From Streptomyces sp. IMTB 2501 (lineage in GTDB: Bacteria > Actinomycetota > Actinomycetes > Streptomycetales > Streptomycetaceae): a stretch of DNA of 64,000 nucleotides. Shown here in pieces: positions 8,370 to 17,376 of the stretch. Position 1 is the stretch's first letter, and each line of letters starts with the position of its first letter. The notes under the pieces are model-generated. The model searched no databases and was not told where the DNA came from. It saw only the letters and a program-made list of their open reading frames with translations. The position numbers were made by a program, and so were the translations under genes. The stretch is from assembly GCF_001953885.1 (NCBI RefSeq), contig NZ_MQUS01000009.1, positions 248,277 through 312,276 of the forward strand, in the 5' to 3' direction.

Positions 8370-9263
8370 ATGCGGAAGCGAAGCAGCCGTGGGCGAGCCG
8401 CTCTCGCCGTCGTGGCGGCCGCGGTGCTGGGCGTGGCCGGCTGCGACGCCGGGGACGGGGGCTCTCCCGCGTCCAAGGGCGCCAAGGATCGCGCCTCCAG
8501 ACCCGTGCCGCTGTGGAACCGCAGCCCGGCCTCGATCGCCGCGGTCGGCGACTCCATCACGCGCGGCTTCGACGCGTGCACGGTGCTGTCGGACTGCCCC
8601 GAGGTGTCATGGGCGACGGGCAGTGACGCGAAGGTCGACAGCCTGGCGGTGCGGCTGCTCGGGGTGGCGGGCGCGGCGGAGCGCAGCTGGAACTACGCGG
8701 AGACCGGCGCCCGGGTGGCGGACCTGCCGGAGCAGATGTCCCAGGCGGCGGCCCGCGACCCGGAGTTGGTGACGGTGATGGTGGGCGCGAACGACGCCTG
8801 CCGGTCCTCGGCGCGGGCGATGACCTCGGTGGCCGACTTCCGAGCGGACTTCGAGGAGGCGCTGCGCACCCTGCGTGCGGCCCGGCCGAAGACGCAGGTG
8901 TACGTGGCGAGCGTGCCGAACCTGAAGCGGCTGTGGTCCGAGGGGCGGACCAATCCGCTGGGCAAGCAGGTGTGGAAGCTCGGCATCTGCCCGTCGATGC
9001 TGTCCGACGCGGACGATCTGACCAGCGCGGCCGTGGTGCGCCGGGACCGGGTGCAGCAGCGGGTGATGGAGTACAACAAGGTGCTGAAGGAGGTCTGCGC
9101 CAAGGACCGCCGCTGCCGCTTCGACGGAGGCGCGGTCTACGACTACAGCTTCGGCACGGACCAGCTCAGCCACTGGGACTGGTTCCATCCCAGCAAGGAC
9201 GGCCAGGCCCGGCTCGCGGCCATCGCATACCGGACGATCACCGCGGCCAATCCGGTTGCCTAG
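8370..9263 (+). CDS. SGNH/GDSL hydrolase, probable lipoprotein
   Basis: A 297-residue exported esterase/lipase-type hydrolase. The N-terminus has RKRSSRGR, a hydrophobic stretch and the lipobox VAGC, so it is probably membrane-anchored. The SGNH blocks are GDSITRGF (catalytic Ser), the G in the following helix, VGANDAC (block III Asn), and DWFHPSKDGQ (catalytic Asp and His). Eight or more cysteines in the mature region suggest disulfides, consistent with export. The substrate is unknown. It is followed by galM after 26 bp on the same strand. Confidence 0.9.
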   Translation: MRKRSSRGRAALAVVAAAVLGVAGCDAGDGGSPASKGAKDRASRPVPLWNRSPASIAAVGDSITRGFDACTVLSDCPEVSWATGSDAKVDSLAVRLLGVAGAAERSWNYAETGARVADLPEQMSQAAARDPELVTVMVGANDACRSSARAMTSVADFRADFEEALRTLRAARPKTQVYVASVPNLKRLWSEGRTNPLGKQVWKLGICPSMLSDADDLTSAAVVRRDRVQQRVMEYNKVLKEVCAKDRRCRFDGGAVYDYSFGTDQLSHWDWFHPSKDGQARLAAIAYRTITAANPVA

Positions 9264-9289
9264 GACACCGGTCGCCTACTGTTTTCCAC

Positions 9290-10264
9290 ATGAGCGAACT
9301 TTTCGGCACACTATCCGACGGCACCGAGGTTCATCGCTGGACGCTGCAGCGCGCCGGGACGCGGGTGGAGGTCCTGACGTACGGCGGGATCGTGCGGTCG
9401 GTGCGGGTGCCGGACCGGGAGGGCCGGACGGCCGACGTGGTGCTGGGCTTCGCCGGCCTGGACGGCTATCTCGCGCACCCGGAGCCGTACTTCGGCGCCC
9501 TGGTCGGCCGGTACGCCAACCGGATCGCGCACGCCCGCTTCCCGCTGGACGGCGCGGTCTACGCCCTGGAGCCGAACAGCGGCCCGAACTCCCTGCACGG
9601 CGGCGGGCGCGGTTTCGACAAGCGGGTGTGGGCGGCGCAGCCCGCCGGGCAGTACGGGGTGCGGCTGCGCCGGGTGAGCCCGCACGGGGAGGAGGGCTTC
9701 CCGGGCCGGGTCGAGGTGTCGGCGACGTACTCGCTGGATGCGTCCGGAGCGCTGCGGATCGCGTACGAGGCGGTCACGGACGCGCCGACGGTGATCAGCC
9801 TCACCAACCACAGCTACTTCAACCTGGCCGGCTCGGGCCATGCGGGCGGGCACGAACTGCGGCTCGCCGCCTCCCGTTTCACCCCGGTCGACGCGGATCT
9901 GATTCCGACGGGGGTCCTGGCGGACGTGAGCGGCTCCCGGTTCGACTTCCGCACCTCGCGCAAGGTCGGCTCGGGCTACGACCACAACTTCGTCCTGGAC
10001 AAGGGCGTCACCGCCGCCCCGCAGGAGGTCGCCGAACTGCACGACCCGGCCTGCGGACGAACCCTGACGGTGTCGACGACCGAGCCGGGCCTCCAGCTCT
10101 ACACGGCCGAGCATCTCGGCGAGCCGTTCGCGCCGGGCGACGGCATCGCCCTGGAGACCCAGCACTTCCCGGACTCACCGAACCGGCCCGAGTTCCCGGG
10201 CACGGTGCTGCGTCCGAGCGCGGTGTTCCGATCGGAGACGGTGTACGCCTTCTCGACGCGCTGA
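9290..10264 (+). CDS. galM: Aldose 1-epimerase (mutarotase), cytoplasmic
   Basis: A 324-residue beta-sandwich mutarotase that interconverts alpha and beta anomers of galactose-type sugars. Signatures are TYGGIVRSVRVPDREG, GRYANRIAHARF, LTNHSYFNLAGSG (the conserved active-site His) and the C-terminal LETQHFPDSPN with the catalytic Glu. No signal peptide is present. A second, exported member lies at 27660-28832; the two share the GYDHNFVLDKGVTA block exactly. A dispersed repeat begins 30 bp after the stop. Confidence 0.93.
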   Translation: MSELFGTLSDGTEVHRWTLQRAGTRVEVLTYGGIVRSVRVPDREGRTADVVLGFAGLDGYLAHPEPYFGALVGRYANRIAHARFPLDGAVYALEPNSGPNSLHGGGRGFDKRVWAAQPAGQYGVRLRRVSPHGEEGFPGRVEVSATYSLDASGALRIAYEAVTDAPTVISLTNHSYFNLAGSGHAGGHELRLAASRFTPVDADLIPTGVLADVSGSRFDFRTSRKVGSGYDHNFVLDKGVTAAPQEVAELHDPACGRTLTVSTTEPGLQLYTAEHLGEPFAPGDGIALETQHFPDSPNRPEFPGTVLRPSAVFRSETVYAFSTR

Positions 10265-10294
10265 GCTGCGGCACCCCAAGGGCCGTGGGGAACC

Positions 10295-10334
10295 GCGCGA
10301 CCAGCCACGACGGCGCCGCAGACGAACGACGGCC
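10295..10334. repeat. Dispersed intergenic repeat, copy 1
   Basis: A 40-bp sequence starting GCGCGACCAGCCACGACGGC and ending GACGAACGACGGCC, between galM and a frameshifted gene. An almost identical copy (one A/G difference over 39 bp) lies at 49540-49578. Both copies sit just past the 3' end of a gene. Such short elements recur in Streptomyces intergenic DNA. Confidence 0.8.
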
Positions 10335-10336
10335 TG

Positions 10337-11103
10337 TCACGGCCCAAGCTGAGCACCGCGCATCCGCTTGGCCGCCTTGCCCGGCAGAGACCGGCTCCGG
10401 CCGACCTTGGCGCCGGCCGGGATCACCTGGAGCAGCTGCGGGATGGTGGTCGCGGCGGCCAGGGCCATGCCGAAGGGCAGCGCCGCGGCGGTCATCAGCG
10501 CACCGAAGCCGAAGGAGTCGCCGTACGCGCCCCAGCCGGTGCCCTTGTGGAGCAGATGACCGGTGGCGGCGAGGGACAGCAGGACCAGCACGCCGTTGAG
10601 ACAGGCGGCCTGCGTGGCCGCCTTGCGGGCACCGGGCAGATGGGCGGCCGGGGAGCGCCGCGACGAATCCGAGGGGCTTCTGCGTGATGCCGTAGTGGAC
10701 GCCGCCGAAGGTGAGCGGGATGCCGAGGACCATGCCGTAGGCCATGGGCTTGGACTTGGCCTGGATCTTCAGCACCAGATCGCGCTGGTCCGGCGTGAGC
10801 CGGGGGTCCAGCCGCATCCGGCCCTCCCCGACGTGCTGGGCGGACTGCTGCGGAGGACAGGGCTGTTGCGGCGGATACGGCTGCTGAGGGGCGTGGGCTG
10901 CTGAGGGGCGTGGGCTGTTGCGGAGCATACGGCTGCTGCCCGTACGGTCCCGCGGGCGGCTGCTGGGACCCGTAAGGGCCCGGCCGTGGCGGCCCGTACG
11001 GACCCGGCTGTCGCGGCCGGCCTGGATACACGCTGTCTCTCCCCCGTACCCGGTCTCTCCGGTAGCCGCGGGCCGGGAGTCCGCCATACGGCTCGGTGGC
11101 CAT
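10337..11103 (-). pseudogene. Pro/Gln-rich membrane protein gene broken by frameshifts
   Basis: Three reading frames must be joined to give one protein. The first (from ATG 11103) is a Pro/Gly/Gln/Tyr-rich cytoplasmic tail. The second carries QQPYPPQQPCPPQQ and LTPDQRDLVLKIQAKSKPMA plus a hydrophobic segment (MVLGIPLTFGGVHYGI). The third (10337-10591) has two hydrophobic segments and ends KRMRGAQLGP. The first break falls in two tandem 17-bp units that look like 18-bp QQPxPP units, each lacking one C. The second break fits one extra C in CTCCCC near 10657. Either the gene is dead or the homopolymers are misread. The family is not recognised. Confidence 0.7.
10881..10914. repeat. 17-bp tandem duplication inside the broken gene
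   Basis: Two perfect copies of CTGCTGAGGGGCGTGGG. On the coding strand each would encode QQPTPP if one more C were present. As written, the two copies shift the frame by -2 in total. Confidence 0.9.
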
Positions 11104-11163
11104 GAGCCCCGGTCCAGGGGTCAGGTCCCGGACCGGGGCTGCTCGTGGGGGACTTGTCCCGGA

Positions 11164-13617
11164 TCAGACGTTAATAGGCGCGCTGAGCCTGCGGTCCGCG
11201 ATCGAGCGTCCGGCGGCGATCTCGTACGAACCCTTCACAAACGCCCACGCCTTCGCCTTCTCGTCCCAGATCTCGAAGGCCCGGCGCGGCAGGGCGACGG
11301 TCACCTCGGCACTCTCGCCGGGAGCGGCCTCGGCGGAGGCGAAGCCGGCCAGCAGCCGGGCCGGGCGCTCGGGGTCGGGCTCGGCCGGGGAGACATAGAC
11401 CTGGACGACCTCGCGGCCCGGCCGCGCACCGGTGTTGCGCAGGCGGATCCGCGCGGTGGTGCCGTCGGCCTGCAGTGCCTCGTAGGTCCAGTCGGTGTAG
11501 CCGAGGCCGTGGCCGAAGGGGTACGCCGGGGTGCGGCCGGCCTTCTCCCAAGCGCGGTAACCGATGAACACACCCTCGGTGTACGGCAGTTCACCGTCCG
11601 TCGGGGTGACCTTGGTGACCGGCGCGTCGGCGAGGGAGCCCCAGGTGGTGGGGAGCCGGCCGCCGGGCTCGTGGGCGCCGGTGAGGACGTCGGCGAGGGC
11701 GGCGCCGCCCTCCTGACCGGGGAACCAGCCGAGCAGGACGGCGGCCACGTCCTCGCGCCAGGGCAGTTCCACCGGAGAGCCGGAGTTGACGACCACGACC
11801 GTGTTGCGGTTGGCGGCTGCGACCGCGCGGACCAGGTCGTCCTGGCGGCCGGGGAGCCTCAGGTCCGTACGGTCGAAGCCCTCGGACTCGACGCGGTCGG
11901 TGGTGGCGACCATCACGACGGCCGTGTCGGCGTTGCGCGCCGCCTCGACGGCCTCGGCGATCAGCTCGTCGGGGTCGCGCCGCGGGGCGGAGTGGGCGAG
12001 CGCGAAGGTGATGACCTTCATGGGGATGCCCTCGGGGAGCCGGACGACATGGGTGAGGGAGACGTCGACCGGTTCGCCCGCGGTGAGTTCGGTCTGGGCG
12101 CGGGGTACGGGGGCGCCGAAGAACGCCTCGAAGGGGTCGTCCTTGTCGGAGCGCTGGACGTCGTCGTAGTACGTCGCCCCGTCGACGGTGAGGGTGAAGG
12201 CGCCCATGCCCTTGATGCCGAAGGTGTGCGGGCCGGACTCGCGGGGGGTGAAGGTGCCGGTCAGCTCGACGGTGTGGAGGGTGTGGTGTGCGACGCCGTC
12301 GGGAAGGTCCGAACCCATCCACTGGATCAGGCCGCCCGGGGCGGACCGGGTGCCGATGACGGTGCCGTGGGCGTCCCGGCAGACCGCCTTGAGCGTGAAC
12401 CCCCGGTCGGCGACGGCGAGTTCGGTGGCCGGGTCGGCGCCGACGGCGTAGGTGAGAGTGCCTTCGGGGAGGGCGGCGGTGAGGCCGTCCAGTGGGGAGA
12501 CGACGCGGGCCGGGAAGACGGTGGCGGAGCCGCCGCCGAGGACGCGGGCGTCGCGGGCGGCGGCGCCGATCAGCGCCACCGTGCCGTTCGGCCGCAGCGG
12601 CAGGACGGCATGCCCGTTGACGCTCTCGTTGCGGACGAGGACGAAGGAGCGGCGGGCGATCTCACGGGCGAGGGCCTCGCCGTCGACGGGCGCGGGCGGT
12701 TCGGCTACGACGGGTTCGGCGCCGTCGAGGATCCCGACGCGGGCGGCGAGCCGCAGCACACGTCGTACGGCGGCGTCGACGGTGGCCTCGGCGACCTCGC
12801 CGTCCCGGACGGCCTGTGCGAGGGCTTCGCCGTAGACGGTCCGCGGGCCGGGCATGGCCACGTCCAGGCCGCCGTTTGCGGCACCGACCGTGTCCCGGGC
12901 GGCCATCCAGTCGGAGACGTTGAAGCCGTCGAAGCCCCATTCGCCGCGCAGGACTTCGTTGACGAGGTGGTGGTGCTCGGTCATCGTCGTGCCGTTGACC
13001 GTGTTGTAGGCGGTCATGATGCCCCAGGGGCGGGCGTTCTCGACGATGGCCTCGAAGGGGGCCAGATACAGCTCGCGCAGGGCGCGTTCGGAGACCAGGT
13101 TGTTCACGGTGAAGCGGTCGGTCTCGGCGTCGTTGGCGACGAAGTGCTTGACGGTGGTGCCGACTCCGCCGGACTGGACGCCACTGACATAGCCGCTGCC
13201 GATCGCCCCGGTCAGATACGGGTCCTCGCTGTAGCACTCGAAGTGCCGGCCGCCGAGCGGGGAGCGGTGCAGGTTGACCGTCGGCGCGAGCAGCACGTGG
13301 ACGCCCTTGCGCCGGGCCTCCTGGGCGAGCAGCACGCCTGCCCGGCGGGCGAGTTCGGGGTCCCAGGTGGCGGCGAGCGCGGTGGGCGAGGGCAGGGCGA
13401 CGGAGGGGTCGTCCGCGGTCCAGCGCACGCCGCGGACGCCGATCGGGCCGTCGGACATCACGAGCGGCTTGAGGCCGATCTCGGGCAGGGCGGGCAGGAT
13501 CCACATGTCGTGCCCGGCCAGCAGCCGCGCCTTGGTGTCCAGGTCGAGCGTGCCGAGAGCGGCCTCGACGGCCGCCTCGCGGGCCGTGTCGGCCGGGGTG
13601 GGCCGGGATCCCGCCAT
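11164..13617 (-). CDS. Glycoside hydrolase family 3 beta-glycosidase with PA14 insert
   Basis: An 817-residue GH3 enzyme. The N-terminal TIM barrel carries APTVNLHRSPLGGRHFECYS, the KHF(V)ANDAE acid/substrate motif, and the nucleophile Asp in GFDGFNVSDWM. The (alpha/beta)6 domain is interrupted by a PA14-like beta domain (about residues 385-530). A fibronectin-III-like C-terminal domain follows (from AYPFGHGLGYTDWTYE). No signal peptide is seen, so it probably acts on imported oligosaccharides. The start is ATG 13617 with GAGGAGG before it; a longer frame to 13713 has no SD and no homology. A TetR gene is divergent 122 bp away and is the likely regulator. Confidence 0.93.
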   Translation of the reverse strand: MAGSRPTPADTAREAAVEAALGTLDLDTKARLLAGHDMWILPALPEIGLKPLVMSDGPIGVRGVRWTADDPSVALPSPTALAATWDPELARRAGVLLAQEARRKGVHVLLAPTVNLHRSPLGGRHFECYSEDPYLTGAIGSGYVSGVQSGGVGTTVKHFVANDAETDRFTVNNLVSERALRELYLAPFEAIVENARPWGIMTAYNTVNGTTMTEHHHLVNEVLRGEWGFDGFNVSDWMAARDTVGAANGGLDVAMPGPRTVYGEALAQAVRDGEVAEATVDAAVRRVLRLAARVGILDGAEPVVAEPPAPVDGEALAREIARRSFVLVRNESVNGHAVLPLRPNGTVALIGAAARDARVLGGGSATVFPARVVSPLDGLTAALPEGTLTYAVGADPATELAVADRGFTLKAVCRDAHGTVIGTRSAPGGLIQWMGSDLPDGVAHHTLHTVELTGTFTPRESGPHTFGIKGMGAFTLTVDGATYYDDVQRSDKDDPFEAFFGAPVPRAQTELTAGEPVDVSLTHVVRLPEGIPMKVITFALAHSAPRRDPDELIAEAVEAARNADTAVVMVATTDRVESEGFDRTDLRLPGRQDDLVRAVAAANRNTVVVVNSGSPVELPWREDVAAVLLGWFPGQEGGAALADVLTGAHEPGGRLPTTWGSLADAPVTKVTPTDGELPYTEGVFIGYRAWEKAGRTPAYPFGHGLGYTDWTYEALQADGTTARIRLRNTGARPGREVVQVYVSPAEPDPERPARLLAGFASAEAAPGESAEVTVALPRRAFEIWDEKAKAWAFVKGSYEIAAGRSIADRRLSAPINV

Positions 13618-13739
13618 CGCAGTGCCTCCTCGTTGCAGTCCGTGCAGGTGCCTCCATCGTGCAACGGTCGCCTGTAGAGCGGTAGGTTTCGTTAGCTTGT
13701 CGTTATATTTCACCGATCTGCATGCCGTACGGTGGCGCC

Positions 13740-14321
13740 ATGAACGCGAGGGTCAGGAGCGGGGAGCGGCGGGCGGAGATCGTCGGGGCCGCACTCGAGG
13801 TGATCGCCGAGCGTGGTTACCGGGGGGCGAGCCTGGCCGCGGTCGCCGAGCGCGTCGGTCTCACCCAGCAGGGGCTGCTGCACTACTTCCCCACCAAGGA
13901 CGCGCTGCTGGTGGCCGTGTTGCAGGAGCGGGACCGGTGGGACGCGGTGCCGGACACGCGGTGGCGGATGGATCTGCTGGCCTCGCTGGTGGAGTACAAC
14001 GCGATGCGGCCGGCGATCATCCAGACCTTCTCGGCGCTGCTCGGGGAGAGCGTGACGGAGGATCATCCGGCGCGGAACTACTTCACCGAACGGTACGCCC
14101 GCGTCCGCGAGTCCATGGCGACGGTGCTGCGCGCCGAGTACGGCGACCGCCTGCCGAACGGCCTGACACCGGAGCGGACAGCTCCGCTGCTTGTGGCTGT
14201 CATGGACGGCTTGCAGTACCAGTGGCTCCTGGATCCCGAGGCCGTCGACATGCCTGGTGCGTTCCGGGACTTCCTACGGCTGCTGGGCGAGCCGGTGGCC
14301 GACGGCACCGCGGCTCCCTGA
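13740..14321 (+). CDS. TetR family transcriptional regulator
   Basis: A 193-residue repressor-type protein. The N-terminal HTH reads AALEVIAERGYRGASLAAVA then GLTQQGLLHYFPTKDALLVA, a textbook TetR domain (about residues 12-58). The C-terminal ligand domain has RYARVRESMATVLRAEYG. The divergent GH3 gene suggests control of glycoside use, perhaps with a released sugar as inducer (inference). An ATG-like start at 13722 would add six residues; 13740 is preferred. The gap between the two genes shows no clear palindrome. Confidence 0.88.
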   Translation: MNARVRSGERRAEIVGAALEVIAERGYRGASLAAVAERVGLTQQGLLHYFPTKDALLVAVLQERDRWDAVPDTRWRMDLLASLVEYNAMRPAIIQTFSALLGESVTEDHPARNYFTERYARVRESMATVLRAEYGDRLPNGLTPERTAPLLVAVMDGLQYQWLLDPEAVDMPGAFRDFLRLLGEPVADGTAAP

Positions 14322-14357
14322 CCCGCGGCCGGCGAACCGCCCGCACCCGGGCGCCGC

Positions 14358-15110
14358 CTACTCGCGCTCCTCTCCCAGCAGTTCGCGAGTGAGCAGCGTC
14401 GCGCCCGCCACCGCGCCCGGCATCAAGAACACCGCCACGAACGGGATCAGGAAGGCCAGGCCGAGGGGGGTGCCGAAGCCCCAGATCAGGCGTTTGCGGG
14501 TGCGGAGGAGGGTGAGGCGGGCGTGCAGTTCGACGCCGCGGCGCTGGAGGGCGACGGCCGTCAGTTCCTCGGCGAGGAAGAAGCCGGTGACGAAGAACCC
14601 GAGCACGGGGACGACGGTCTGGCCGACGAAGGGCAGGAAGCCGAGGGCGAAGAGCAGCACGCCCCACAACATGGCCCGCACCAGGACGCGCAGACTGTCC
14701 CGGGCCGAGATCCACAGGTCGCGCCAGAGCGGCAACGAGGACTGCGGGGCGGTGCCGTCGGGCGAGACGTCGGCGTCGACCTTCTCCGACAGGTGCTCGT
14801 AGAAGAGCTGGCCGACCAGCAGGGTGACCGCCGTGAACGTCAGGACCGACAGCAGCAGGCCCAGGACGAAGAGGACAGCCGTCAGAAAGCCGCGGAACAG
14901 GCCCTGCCAGGGGCTGGACCAGTCGTCCGCGAACGGTGTCGCCCAGGTGACCGCGTCTTCGCCCCACACCGCGAGCACGACCAGCGCCGCCGTGTAGAGG
15001 ACCAGGGTGATCAGCCCGGGCAGCAGCCCGAAGCCGTACTGACGGCCGTGCCGGGCCATCCAGCGCTGGCCCTCCAGCAGACAGCGGAATCCCACCCCAA
15101 GATCACCCAT
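14358..15110 (-). CDS. EI24 domain-containing membrane protein
   Basis: A 250-residue integral membrane protein of the EI24/CysZ-like family. It has four to six hydrophobic segments, e.g. LLPGLITLVLYTAALVVLAV, FLTAVLFVLGLLLSVLTFTA and LLFALGFLPFVGQTVVPVLG, and the family motif VGQLFYEHLSEKV. The function of the actinobacterial members is not established; CysZ relatives move sulfate. It is convergent with the TetR gene, 36 bp apart, and lies 20 bp downstream of the MarR gene on the same strand, so it may be transcribed with it. Confidence 0.85.
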   Translation of the reverse strand: MGDLGVGFRCLLEGQRWMARHGRQYGFGLLPGLITLVLYTAALVVLAVWGEDAVTWATPFADDWSSPWQGLFRGFLTAVLFVLGLLLSVLTFTAVTLLVGQLFYEHLSEKVDADVSPDGTAPQSSLPLWRDLWISARDSLRVLVRAMLWGVLLFALGFLPFVGQTVVPVLGFFVTGFFLAEELTAVALQRRGVELHARLTLLRTRKRLIWGFGTPLGLAFLIPFVAVFLMPGAVAGATLLTRELLGEERE

Positions 15111-15130
15111 GGGGAAAAATTTACCGATGC

Positions 15131-15568
15131 TCAGCCGGCCAGCATACGGCGCAGCAGATCACGCAGGGAACTGCGCTCCTCCGCCGAGAGGCCGGCGAGC
15201 GGCTCGCGGGCGAAATGGAGGCCTTCGCGCAGGTCACGGGCGACGCTCAGGCCCTCCTCGGTGGCGGCGGCCACCTTCACCCGGCGGTCCGCCGGATCGG
15301 GACGGCGCTCGACCAGCCCTCGGGACTCCAGCCGGTCCACTATCCCGGTGACGTTCGACGGCTCGCACTTCAGCTTCTGCGCCAGCTTCCGCATCGGCAG
15401 CGGCTCCACCGAGAGCAGGCTGAGCAGCCGGGCCTGCGGTCCGGTCAGCGCGTGCTCGCCCGCCGCCTCCTCGTAGTCCGCGTAGAAGCGGGCCACTACG
15501 TCCCCGATGAGTTCGACGACCTCCATGGTGAGGGCGTCGGGACGGTGGGTCTTCGGTGGTGTGGCCAT
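15131..15568 (-). CDS. MarR family transcriptional regulator
   Basis: A 145-residue winged-helix regulator. LTGPQARLLSLLSVEPLPMRK leads into the recognition helix KLKCEPSNVTGIVDRLESRG, and the wing has RRPDPADRRVKVAAATEEG. The only cysteine is in the DNA-binding helix, not the N-terminal sensing position of OhrR, so it is not an obvious peroxide sensor in spite of ohr nearby. It is divergent from an NADP-dependent oxidoreductase gene with an 88-bp gap that contains TTGACA and the A/T-rich ATGAAATATTGAA, a likely operator/promoter zone. Confidence 0.9.
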   Translation of the reverse strand: MATPPKTHRPDALTMEVVELIGDVVARFYADYEEAAGEHALTGPQARLLSLLSVEPLPMRKLAQKLKCEPSNVTGIVDRLESRGLVERRPDPADRRVKVAAATEEGLSVARDLREGLHFAREPLAGLSAEERSSLRDLLRRMLAG

Positions 15569-15656
15569 ACCCGCCAGGATACCCGCTTACTTGACATCAT
15601 GAAATATTGAAGCGCATGGTTGTTTCAGGTTCTGAAGTAATAGGAAAGGCGTCGCC

Positions 15657-16685
15657 ATGATCAACCGCGAGTGGCACCTGCTCAGCCGCCCCGTCGGCTG
15701 GCCCAAGCCCGAGGACTTCGCCCTCGTCGAGACCCCGGTCCCGACCCCCGGTGAGGGCCAGGTGCTGGTGCGCAACAAGTACCTCTCCGTCGACCCGTAC
15801 ATGCGCGGCCGCATGAGCGCCGCGAAGTCGTACACCGCCCCCTTCGAACTGGGCAAGGTCATGCAGGGCGGCGCGGTCGGCGAGGTGATCGAGTCCAACG
15901 CCGAGGGCATCGAGGTCGGCGACCACGTCCTGCACTTCTTCGGCTGGCGCGAGTACGCGGCCATGGACGCGAAGCACGCCGTCAAGGTGGGCCCGACGGC
16001 CGGACCGGCCGTGAAGGCGGAGACGCAGGACGTGCCGCTGTCGGCATTCCTCGGCGTCCTCGGCATGACCGGCCTGACCGCCTACGCCGGCCTGCTGCGC
16101 ACCGCCTCCTTCAAGGAGGGCGACATCGTGTTCGTCTCCGGCGCCGCGGGCGCCGTGGGCAGCGAGGTCGGCCAGCTCGCCAAGCTGCTGGGCGCCTCGC
16201 GGGTCATCGGCTCGGCCGGCTCCGACGAGAAGGTCAAGCTGCTCGTCGAGGAGTACGGCTTCGACGCCGCGTTCAACTACAAGAACGGCCCGGTCGCCGA
16301 GCAGCTGCGCGCCGCCGCGCCCGACGGCATCGACGTCTACTTCGACAACGTCGGCGGGGACCATCTGGAGGCGGCCATCGGGTCGCTCCGCGAGGGTGGC
16401 CGTATCGCCGTCTGCGGCATGATCTCGGTCTACAACAACACCGAGCCCGCACCCGGCCCGAGGAACCTCGCCCGGCTGATCCAGACCCGGGGCCGCATCG
16501 AGGGCTTCCTGGTCGGTGACCACTACGACCTGCAGCCGGAGTTCGTCCAGAAGGTCGCGCCCTGGGTCGCCTCGGGCGAGCTGAAGTACCGCGAGACCGT
16601 CGTCGAGGGCATCGAGAACAACCTGGAGGCGTTCCTCGGGGTCCTGCGCGGCGACAACATCGGGAAGATGATCGTCAAGCTCTGA
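15657..16685 (+). CDS. NADP-dependent oxidoreductase, CurA/leukotriene B4 dehydrogenase type
   Basis: A 342-residue zinc-independent medium-chain reductase. The N-terminus NREWHLLSRPVGWPKPEDF and YLSVDPYMRGRM are typical of the leukotriene B4 12-hydroxydehydrogenase / curcumin-reductase group that reduces alpha,beta-unsaturated carbonyls with NADPH. The Rossmann motif is VSGAAGAVGSEVGQLAKLLG and the NADP-site helix is VYFDNVGGDHLEAAI. The divergent MarR gene probably controls it, which would fit a detoxification role for reactive aldehydes or enones. Confidence 0.92.
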   Translation: MINREWHLLSRPVGWPKPEDFALVETPVPTPGEGQVLVRNKYLSVDPYMRGRMSAAKSYTAPFELGKVMQGGAVGEVIESNAEGIEVGDHVLHFFGWREYAAMDAKHAVKVGPTAGPAVKAETQDVPLSAFLGVLGMTGLTAYAGLLRTASFKEGDIVFVSGAAGAVGSEVGQLAKLLGASRVIGSAGSDEKVKLLVEEYGFDAAFNYKNGPVAEQLRAAAPDGIDVYFDNVGGDHLEAAIGSLREGGRIAVCGMISVYNNTEPAPGPRNLARLIQTRGRIEGFLVGDHYDLQPEFVQKVAPWVASGELKYRETVVEGIENNLEAFLGVLRGDNIGKMIVKL

Positions 16686-16792
16686 GGCCCCGGCCGGTCT
16701 TCCCCGTTGTTTCCGGCATGCGGTAACTTCTTTCCGAAATCCGTCGTCGATCGTGGGCGCGAGTCGCGGCGGACCGAGGAGGAAGAAACCGC

Positions 16793-17212
16793 ATGCCCAT
16801 CACGCAGTCCGATGTCCTGTACACCGCCGTCGCCACCGCCGAGAACGGCCGTGACGGCCGGGTCGCCACGGATGACGGCCGACTCGACGTCGTAGTCAAC
16901 CCGCCGAAGGAGATGGGCGGCAGCGGGGCCGGGACCAACCCGGAGCAGCTGTTCGCCGCCGGGTACTCCGCCTGCTTCCAGGGGGCGCTGGGGGTCGTCG
17001 CCCGGCAGGAGGGAGCCGACATCTCCGGCTCCACCGTTACCGCGAAGGTCGGTATCGGCAAGAACGAGGACGGGTTCGGGATCATCGTGGAGATCTCGGC
17101 GAGCATTCCGAACGTTTCCGCCGAGCTGGCTCGGGAGCTGGTCGAGAAGGCGCACCAGGTGTGCCCGTACTCGAAGGCGACGCGTGGAAACATCACCGTG
17201 ACGCTGGTCTGA
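16793..17212 (+). CDS. ohr: Organic hydroperoxide resistance protein Ohr
   Basis: A 139-residue OsmC/Ohr thiol peroxidase that reduces organic hydroperoxides. The two catalytic cysteines are C61 in AAGYSACFQGAL and the one in HQVCPYSKATRGN near residue 125. NPEQLFAAGYSACF is diagnostic of Ohr rather than OsmC. GAGGAGGAAG precedes the ATG by 8 bases. It lies 107 bp after the oxidoreductase and a strong terminator follows, so it is probably its own transcription unit. Confidence 0.95.
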   Translation: MPITQSDVLYTAVATAENGRDGRVATDDGRLDVVVNPPKEMGGSGAGTNPEQLFAAGYSACFQGALGVVARQEGADISGSTVTAKVGIGKNEDGFGIIVEISASIPNVSAELARELVEKAHQVCPYSKATRGNITVTLV

Positions 17213-17233
17213 CGAGCCTCGTTTCTGACTACG

Positions 17234-17270
17234 GAGGCCGCACCCTTGGACGTGGGGTGCGGTCTCTTTT
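17234..17270 (+). terminator. Rho-independent terminator after ohr
   Basis: GAGGCCGCACCC, loop, GGGTGCGGTCTC, then TTTT: a 12-bp stem with a U-tract 21 bp after ohr. Confidence 0.85.
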
Positions 17271-17376
17271 CAGCGGGGTGCGTGTGCCGGGTGCGGTGTG
17301 TTTTCGGGCGCGGGTTGTGGTGGGTTGCCCGCGCTCACGCGGCGGTAGGCGCATATCAAACACAGCCCCGCGCCCC

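Noticed and set aside
10918..13677. 919-codon open frame on the plus strand
   Set aside because: It is antisense to the GH3 gene, with no domain, glycine/valine/aspartate-rich composition and no SD. Long antisense frames are expected at this GC content.
15131..15568. MarR regulator as OhrR
   Set aside because: It lacks the N-terminal reactive cysteine and is separated from ohr by another gene, and the divergent partner is the oxidoreductase.
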